Part shown: positions 56,840 to 64,000 of the stretch, piece after piece | Position numbering within the stretch: the stretch's first letter is position 1 | How the letters are laid out: each line of letters starts with the position of its first letter | Assembly (NCBI GenBank): GCA_002633005.1 | Contig: NMRA01000245.1 | Coordinates: forward strand, 225,098 to 289,097 | Length of the DNA: 64,000 nucleotides | DNA from: Phoronis australis | Lineage: Eukaryota > Phoronida > Phoronidae | Reading direction: 5' to 3' | Translations under genes and position numbers: made by a program | Notes under the pieces: generated by a model | Told to the model about the DNA's origin: nothing | The model's input: the letters and a program-made list of their open reading frames with translations, nothing else | Database searches by the model: none

Positions 56840-58890
56840 CGTCAGTTCTCGCTCTTTGTTGAGGTGTCTGTCAATACATTCGCAGTGGCGGCTCAGATTT
56901 TCACCCATTGCCTCCCAGGGTTCGACTCGCTCGCGCTGTCGTGCTCAAACGTACTTGAGACCTTCAACTGTGCACAGCGTGAAAACAGGCATTTTTTAAA
57001 ACGCCTGTTTCCACTTAAAAGTTCGGTACCACAAAGCTTTGCTTTTCACAGTCGTAAGTAGTATTTTAAACCACTGAATGAATATAGACAAAGGTCAATT
57101 TTCTCCTATAAAGACTCGGTAACTCAGAAATTAGTCCACGCACTCATGGCGGGCCGGAGCCCCGGCGACCACCTGATGGCCCGGGCCCAAGCGGTAGAAC
57201 CAGTATTGAACCATGTTTTTATCTAGACAAACAAAACGCATCTCAAAATTTTGTTACCCAGGCACTATGAAAAATTATCATAAGCCAACAACAGTGAGTC
57301 AGTTCTATAAGCGACTCCGTTACTGTGATCTCAGAGAGGTTTTCTGTCATGTTGAGTTAATACAAAGCACAGAAACTTTGAACGGATATGGGACACACGA
57401 GGACGGTGGATACTGGATGAAACTATAGTGTGCTTGGAAATGCCCCCGTGGCGGTCTACTGTTTTCGCCGCAGCAAAATTTAAGACTCATCCTCATTATT
57501 TTAATGTGCGAATTAACGACGGCAGCTAGGGATCGTCTTAATTAATTACGAAAAATGTGGAATTTATACTACTTCTGGTTACGTTGAGAGCTATCTCCAG
57601 TTGTTCCGTTAAAATACACGCAACTCGTAAAGCATCGTCTTAAGTCACTTATCACACGAGAGGAAGAAGTTGAGAGGATTTTATTGCCATCGGTGGTCGG
57701 TATAACTCAAGCCGTTTTTCCACGCGTCACGGGTTTGTAACCGCTAACTGAGGAGAGTGTGACCGTCTTCCCGGCTGTGTAAGTTCAAAACATTCAGTAG
57801 TATTCTCGGCCGGCGCAACATCTTGCTCGAGAACAACTTGCCCCGTAAGCCGAGAGTCTACACAACCTACAGCACGAAGCGACAAATGTCACGAAAAAAA
57901 TTACACACTCCTATGTCTATAACCATAGTCCAATTCTATTGTGCAACTCAGCGAGTGCACAGCCGTCTTCTGAGCAGATTTGTGTGCACACTATACGACT
58001 TGCGCTAAGGCAAATCTACCTCGACCGGGGAAATTTGTTTGTGTCAGACAGGGGTTGCATCCGCCGATTTAGCGTTTGCATTAGAAACTGCTCGACGTTT
58101 ATTAGTCCCGTTCGAAAAACTAACCACATCCCATTGTTGTGCAGTTTTGCCACACTTTCAATCAAAATAGTGAAAGGTTTGTTACTAATTCTCAGACATT
58201 TTAAAAAATCAACTTTCAATAAAAAACTTTCGCTTCTTTCAATTTTTGTCTACACTGTACACGATTTTGATAATGGCAGCTACGCCCTAGTCATGGTTTT
58301 TGTTTCCTCACTACTCCAACACCATTGTTTGCCACAGGCATGTCCCAAACGATTTCATTTGAACAGGCAAGTCACTAAGCATAGAATATGAAAAAGTGCT
58401 TCCCTGCTTAATAACCCAATGCAGCGCCATCTACCAGAACCCTCGTTTTAGTTCATCTTTTGTGGTGGAAATCTTTTTTAATAAAACAGTAAGGTTTTCT
58501 AACATATCATGATACAGCCATAGACACAATAAATGATGGATTCAATATGAACATTCTAAAGCACCAACTCAATTTATCTCAGTTTCAAGTAAGCTGTATT
58601 GGCTTCACCTAATCAGCAATGCATCCAACTCGAAATGAATACTTCACACATGGTCACCATCCTTTGGATGTGTTTTGTTTGGAAAAGAAACCAACAATCA
58701 ATGAGGTCAAGTTTGCTTTCTGCTACAAGCGTTTTCTTGACAGTCCACTAGCATAGTATATTGGTCTCCATAACAATTTTACACTAATTACAACCTTATG
58801 TAACTACATATAATACAAAACAGATGTACAGTATATGTCTAAAGTCAAGGTGAAATCTTGGAAATGTACAACAAACAAAACTAAGCTGAA
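56840..58890. other. No supported gene
   Basis: Several open frames of 60-150 codons show no family resemblance or splice context. No repeat family was recognised. The right part may be the distal 3' flank of the minus-strand gene at 59.7-60.5 kb. Confidence 0.4.
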
Positions 58891-59688
58891 ATACTTACAA
58901 ATGAACAATATACATCATTAAATGTCTGTATCTGAAGGTTAATACTTGGACACAAAACAAGAAAGATGTTGCGGAACATTTCGTCCCTTCAGCATGCCAT
59001 TTCACGTGACAAATAAAGATATTAAAATGTTCAACAGAATAAAACATCAGAAACAACCTCCACATTGTAATTTCTACACGGAGATACAATTTCAGTCCCC
59101 AGTCTTGTACAAAGGACGCATGACTTCAAAAGTACAAAAATACCAATATTCTAAACAGTTAACATACGAACACCTTAGATATTCAGTCAGCGTTGACAAA
59201 CCCTTGGACAACACCACTTCAAACAAACGACAATACCAATCTATTTAATGCATGATAATGGATGACAATAAACATACTTTTTCATGAAGTGTCAAAAATT
59301 TTACCAAAGACTTGATAACAACAATCTTGACAACTTGTAGTTTTGAGACTGTTTTGTTGAGATCGCCAATTCTCTGAACGAGACTTCCTTTCTAGTCAAA
59401 CCTCAAAACCATACAGTGGGTCTAAGCAGCAATATATACATGGCTAGTACCAAATATTGTTCCTTTATCATGCTGGTCCTCTTGGGCAGGTCTAAAAACA
59501 TTTCATAGCCTATTGGTGTCCATCTAAAGCACCTGGGCATTCATTTCTCAACCCAAACTCTTGATTCCACATCATTCTAACCCATGCCATCAGTCAAGCT
59601 GCACTCCACATTTCAACATCACACTCAAGATGTGTAAGAAAGTAGACATTATGTAGTGCTTTTTTAAACGATACATTGTACTGTGGAA

Positions 59689-60510
59689 CTAGATATCCTT
59701 CATCGACTCCCTCTTTTGGAAGTGTCGATAGAGTGAGCTTGGCACGACCTCCACACGACCAGGCGAGGCCAGCATACACTCTATTGGTGGTTTCATCTGC
59801 ATCTCCAGTACCTCCATCACACGCAAGCAGGCATCGTGGAGTGTGTTAGACACGTTGAGCAGTGAGAGAGAGCGTGCGTTCCCCGCGTTACCACTCTCCA
59901 CTTGCACTGCCAGGAGGGTGTCGCGTGGTGTTAGTTGTGTGCCGGTGTTGCGGCGCCGGTCACACAAGTAATCGTACAGTTTGGTTACGTACATGTTAGT
60001 CACGATGTACATTTCTTCCTGAGTCATGTTGGACGTGACACGAATCATGCGTGGTTCGTTAAAGAGGCTCTGTTGGGGGTAGGTGCCATCACGAAACGCA
60101 TCTGTCAACAGCTCCCGGCTGAACTTGACCATGTTGCCAGCACGGACGCACGCCGTCAGCAGGCAGCGACGAGTCTGGCTGTCCGGCCGCAAGACAGTGG
60201 TCACAGAGTGACACTTGTAGACAGAGAGTGCACACTCAAGATGGCCACCCTCGAGTGCTTGCAGCTGAAGCTTATTGTAGAACCATGGTACATCTGGAAA
60301 TGCACAAAAATACAATTGAAAAGCAAATAAATGAGAAACAACAGAAGCACGTTCCTAGACTTTTGATAGAATTCTAAACAGCAAAAATTGTTTCAATCTC
60401 AACAAAAAAGTGGAAATATCATAGAACTATGATAGTAAAAAGGTTGACGAGACATTATTTATTATATAGCTTACCTATGACATCATCATAATCAAAGACG
60501 ACTTGTTTTT
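59689..60510 (-). CDS. 3' exons of a helical-repeat-like protein (possibly TOPAZ1-like)
   Basis: Minus-strand exons 60510-60475 (36 bases) and 60293-59689 join in phase 1 (ATA G|AT) to read KQVVFDYDDVIDVPWFYNKL. The last exon codes 201 residues and stops at 59691-59689. It contains GGHLECALSVYKCHSVTTVL, RRCLLTACVRAGNMVKFSRE and TYPQQSLFNEPRMIRVTSNM, a pattern of paired amphipathic helices as in TPR/PPR-like arrays. The terminal part vaguely recalls the C-terminus of TOPAZ1, but this rests on memory and is weak. Exons further 5' (right of 60510) were not found; the gene may continue beyond the plus-strand gene at 61.6-63.2 kb, which would then be nested, or past the window edge. Confidence 0.65.
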
Positions 60511-61624
60511 CTGTAAAACAAAGAAGACGAAGTTCTGAATTACTTGAGCACATCTATAACTTTGCAGTGAAGAACCTTTACATTATCCTATACTGTATGA
60601 AAACTCCTTTGTAACAGTGCAAATGATCTTTTACGGCAACTATTACGTGCAGTGAACTTCATAATTCAACACAATTTTGGGTTACTGGCCTTGGCTATAA
60701 CATAACACTCAAACATTGAACCTGTTACATACTTCGTACACCTTTGAATAGACATTTAGTGCAATAAGAATCGGGGTAAACTTTTGTCTCACTTCCATTG
60801 GTGTCCTGATGCTAACCTGTTGCAGCAGAAATCCATTTGAGGTTTGTAAGACCTCATGCTAGTTTTCCACATGCAGGGATAGAGATCTTATGCAAGGATA
60901 TGCAACATGATCGTGATTTTTCACACTATTCAAAAACAGCAAGTGGTCTATTGGCAAAATATCATGACCAGTAAGAAGTACTGCATTGAGCTTCCAGTGA
61001 GTTGTTTGAAGATGTGTTAGGTGGCCACTAACAGGTGGCACTGAATATGATGCGTCTCGGGCCACTAGACATATAGAATGATTATAGCACGTCTGTTGAG
61101 TGTATGACGATCACTTGGACCGAATGCCAACACAATCCCTCCAACTACGTTTCAGTATCTGTAAAATTTTCCTAGGTTGACTATCCTTTTTTCAGAATTG
61201 TATCTTGAGTATTAACCAACACAAATCAGTGATGTCATTATCAGCTGGCTGATAATGAAGTTCTGGGTTAGGCATTATGGTTCAGATAACAGACAGAGAG
61301 GCCAAGGCCAGCAAATCCATCCACTCAACACACACACATATTCTCTCAAACTTCCAATTGACCAGGGAGATGAATCGGCCCAGTTAATGTTGCCAAGTTG
61401 TGGAAACCAACAAACTTTTAGTGGCAGGATTACTGAAGGAACGCAATCACTTTTGACCTACTCTTCATCACAGTTAGGTGATATACATATTCCTCAACAA
61501 CCCTTCATCGATATACATACGGCCTAAGTCTGTATTTGATCTCCATCCTATTAGTGTGATAAGGTGATCCTTTTAAATCCCCACATACATCACCAGTTGG
61601 AGTGTGACCAAAGCTGGAGTCAAG
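60511..61624. other. Spacer, nothing recognised
   Basis: No further exon of the minus-strand gene could be placed. A short palindrome ATTATCAGCTGGCTGATAAT is at 61238-61257. The 5' UTR and promoter of the LRR gene probably lie in the right part, without clear motifs. Confidence 0.4.
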
Positions 61625-63184
61625 ATGGAATGGACGTGGCTGGTGCTAACACTAATGGTAGCTATACCGCTTCTATCATGCGCCGATGCCATTGGTTGTC
61701 CAGTACAATGTACCTGCCATGGCGCAGGCTCGCCATTTCATTCTGTAGAGTGTAACCTGAACAACGGAACCATTGCGACCAGCAGCATTCCAAGTTGTGA
61801 AACGCTCATTATCAAACGCTTTCAAACAGCTGTGCTCAGACAACAGGATTTACCACAACTAGACCGAGTCATTTACCTGGAACTATGGTACTGTAATATA
61901 ACACAGATTGAACCAAGTGCATTTGATGGTTTGATCAATTTGAAAAGTTTGCGAATACGTGACAGTTGGATGCCAGAGTATGTGGACAACAAACTGTGGA
62001 ATGGTAATCCAAACAGTACTCACAGAGTAACGCAGGAAGCTCCAAATAGAAATACCACGTCGCCCACATCAACAACAGGGCAGGAAATACCAAATGGTAA
62101 TGCCACATCACTTACACCAAAGCCAGCACCAACAATGGTACCACCACCGTCTCCAAGCAAAACTCAGAGGACAAAATCATTGCCGACAACATGGACGTCT
62201 AAAATAACAACAGATCTCACCGTGTCGTCAACCCCAAAACCAACACCAACATTACTGTTACTTTTAACAGGAACCCAGACATCACCAATGGCGACAAAAA
62301 CAAGGACAAAAATATCAACAGCAGATACCCTTAATGTGCAGCAAAGCGGACTTACTACTACACAGACAGCACGAACAGAGGACCTGAATGAAGAGATAAT
62401 GGGTTTGATCTTCATAACCAGTTGTATCTTTGCCGTGTGTATCATAATGGGCATGATCTTGTTGATTGTGTATCTGATCCGGCGGCAGCCAGAGGGAACC
62501 AATCAAATTGGTAATGACGACAGGTCTGAAACCGAGGCAGAAGAAGATGAAGAGACGAGCAGAGAAGATGCTGGCCAGATATCAGATGTCTATGTGGTCC
62601 CGACATCCATGGAGCTGCAATTAACGTCTAATGAGTGGACAGGTGGCGCAGCAGGTGGGGTCACTTCTAAATATGTTCCATTCCGTGACATGACGAGCAC
62701 ACATAACTCACGTGCGGACTCGGGTATAGGTAATGACTATCAGAACTTAAGACAGGTTACAACCAGCTTATCCTCTGTGTTTTCAAGACCCTCAGATGGC
62801 TGCACGTATGACATGAGCTATGATGAAGATTACGTTAACATGTCATCTGGCTCGGTGAGAGTGTCGTCTCAATACGAGACACCATTAGCAAGAGGTAACC
62901 ATTACGTACCAGAGCTGACTGGTGAAGGACTATCACAGCAAAAGGACAGACAAGCCACTCTTAATGTAGAATCTAACTGGCTGATGACGGCCGGACACGT
63001 GAAGTGGGACGATGAAGACTATGACTACAGCTACATTAACTCCAGCTTTGATGGTTGCCACGGCGATGACAATAACAACAGTACTGCAGTCACAGACCGC
63101 GGTACTGTATATGAGAACTGCATTGACGACATGGACGATTATCAGTCACTGAGTGATGATAATGAAGCTACTGATGAGATATAG
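61625..63184 (+). CDS. LRRNT type I membrane protein with multi-tyrosine tail
   Basis: Single-exon, 519 aa. ATG at 61625 in AAGATGG context is chosen because MEWTWLVLTLMVAIPLLSCA is a good signal peptide; the upstream in-frame codon at 61604 is GTG. Cys25-x3-Cys29-x-Cys31 and Cys43 form an LRRNT cap. At most one to two degenerate LRRs follow (LDRVIYLELWYCNITQIEPS), with no LRRCT. Residues about 115-255 are a Thr/Pro/Asn-rich mucin-like stalk with N-glycosylation sites. One TM segment, MGLIFITSCIFAVCIIMGMI, starts at residue 259, then LIRR. The roughly 230-residue acidic tail holds YQNL (372), YVNM (403), YINS (470), YENC (496) and YVVP, YVPF, YETP. YxN motifs suit Grb2 SH2 and YxxM suits PI3K SH2. 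It is probably a cell-surface signalling or adhesion receptor; ligand and orthologue unknown. Confidence 0.85.
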   Translation: MEWTWLVLTLMVAIPLLSCADAIGCPVQCTCHGAGSPFHSVECNLNNGTIATSSIPSCETLIIKRFQTAVLRQQDLPQLDRVIYLELWYCNITQIEPSAFDGLINLKSLRIRDSWMPEYVDNKLWNGNPNSTHRVTQEAPNRNTTSPTSTTGQEIPNGNATSLTPKPAPTMVPPPSPSKTQRTKSLPTTWTSKITTDLTVSSTPKPTPTLLLLLTGTQTSPMATKTRTKISTADTLNVQQSGLTTTQTARTEDLNEEIMGLIFITSCIFAVCIIMGMILLIVYLIRRQPEGTNQIGNDDRSETEAEEDEETSREDAGQISDVYVVPTSMELQLTSNEWTGGAAGGVTSKYVPFRDMTSTHNSRADSGIGNDYQNLRQVTTSLSSVFSRPSDGCTYDMSYDEDYVNMSSGSVRVSSQYETPLARGNHYVPELTGEGLSQQKDRQATLNVESNWLMTAGHVKWDDEDYDYSYINSSFDGCHGDDNNNSTAVTDRGTVYENCIDDMDDYQSLSDDNEATDEI

Positions 63185-63875
63185 GCTATTACACATAAAC
63201 CCTGTGAGCCTGCCCGAGACATTTTTAAAAACTCTGCATATAAGAGTGAGGTAATTCACATTCATTGAGTGCATTTGGTCGTCTGTTGTGTTGCAAGTCT
63301 TTCGTTACACGACAATTACATAGCAATTTTAGTTGTTCATAATTTATCACATAATACTTTTATATAGTTTCCATAATTTCATATTAATGGAATATGATAT
63401 TTAAAGGTTGATAAAAATTCGTATTAACAGCTGACCCAATTCATCATACAACGTTTAGCACAACAAAGAAATGATAGAAGATCAAAGAGGTTTGCCATGA
63501 ATGATGATCAGACTGATGTCCATTTACCGTCAGCCTGATATGAATTCCTACCAACCAAAATGGTGAGGTGTAGTTTGAGATTACATGTCGCCACTTGCAG
63601 ACTTTAGGCAGTCACACAATAGTTGCATTGTTGTATTGTTATAAATTTACCTCGTACTAAAACAAACTTTAAAAATAGTGCAGGCGATCGATGTCTTTTG
63701 TGGTACATCAAGCTTTAAGTTATCAATGAGAAAAATAACTCTCAACCAAAAAGAGCTTTGTTAACTGACACTTATCCTGCTGAACCTCACACACATTCAA
63801 CTCAATGAGAAGACAGCAAATATTTATGTATTAAGTGTGACATGTTATCAGTGGGTATGTTACTTATGGACATGC

Positions 63876-63881
63876 AATAAA
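63876..63881 (+). terminator. Poly(A) signal of the LRR gene
   Basis: AATAAA about 690 bases after the TAG. The region between is AT-rich 3' UTR without other features. Confidence 0.5.
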
Positions 63882-64000
63882 ACAACATCATTTCTTTCAC
63901 CACTCTGCCTCGATCAATACCAGTTAACTCCTCCTTCAGTTCACATGTCATGGTCTGAATACAAGCAAGTGCCACACATCATGAACTAAGCCCACGTTCA

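Noticed and set aside
62164-62506. Minus-strand frames opposite the LRR gene
   Set aside because: Antisense shadows of the stalk and TM coding region.
1-64000. CRISPR arrays, operons or phage-type systems
   Set aside because: Spliced eukaryotic genes throughout; the short tandem arrays have no spacer pattern.

Overview
The window is spliced nuclear DNA from an animal. It is AT-rich, with GT-AG introns, AATAAA signals, microsatellites, many fold-back (MITE-like) elements and decayed LINEs. Protein matches are to animal families (REEP, TMEM127, LRR transmembrane receptors, class A GPCRs). The high density of local duplications, a probable haplotype mis-join at a single N, and the repeat spectrum fit a highly polymorphic marine invertebrate. 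An amphioxus-like deuterostome is my best guess (moderate to low confidence; no species marker was checked). Gaps lie at 19126-19142 (17 N), 28714 (1 N) and 45126-45385 (260 N).

Region 1 (1-17.8 kb, + strand): the 3' part of a REEP1-4-type ER-shaping gene. Its 5' exons lie left of the window. Eight or nine phase-compatible exons can be read, with at least three alternative C-terminal ends. Introns carry fold-backs, minisatellites and microsatellites. Region 2 (17.8-21.5 kb) is intergenic and holds a large fold-back repeat that ends at a gap. Region 3 (21.5-31.6 kb, - strand): a complete TMEM127 orthologue with three coding exons and a non-coding first exon carrying a YY1-type motif at a probable promoter. 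Its introns hold three copies of one MITE, an inverted pair of tRNA-derived SINEs and a 1.6-kb tandem duplication that is probably an assembly artefact.

Region 4 (33-57 kb) is a segmentally duplicated block and the most unusual part. Two copies of an unrecognised seven-exon coiled-coil gene (A at 34.4-38.0 kb, B at 52.1-56.1 kb) share a promoter architecture. They carry different lesions: A has a one-base frameshift in exon 5, and B has an early stop in exon 6. Between them lie a duplicated short ORF with an acylation-like N-terminus (39.46 and 43.10 kb), a LINE split by a copy of the gene-A 3' flank, a two-exon protein-kinase gene with an unusual catalytic loop, a LINE tail on the minus strand and a truncated GPCR pseudogene. 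A relic of the kinase-gene intron lies upstream of copy A, so the duplicated unit once included kinase sequence.

Region 5 (58-64 kb): the 3' exons of a minus-strand gene for a probably helical protein (very tentatively TOPAZ1-like), and a single-exon plus-strand gene for an LRRNT-containing type I membrane protein. The cytoplasmic tail of the latter is packed with tyrosine motifs of the SH2-docking kind. I see no operon-like or pathway link between these loci. Apart from duplication history, the neighbours look functionally independent.
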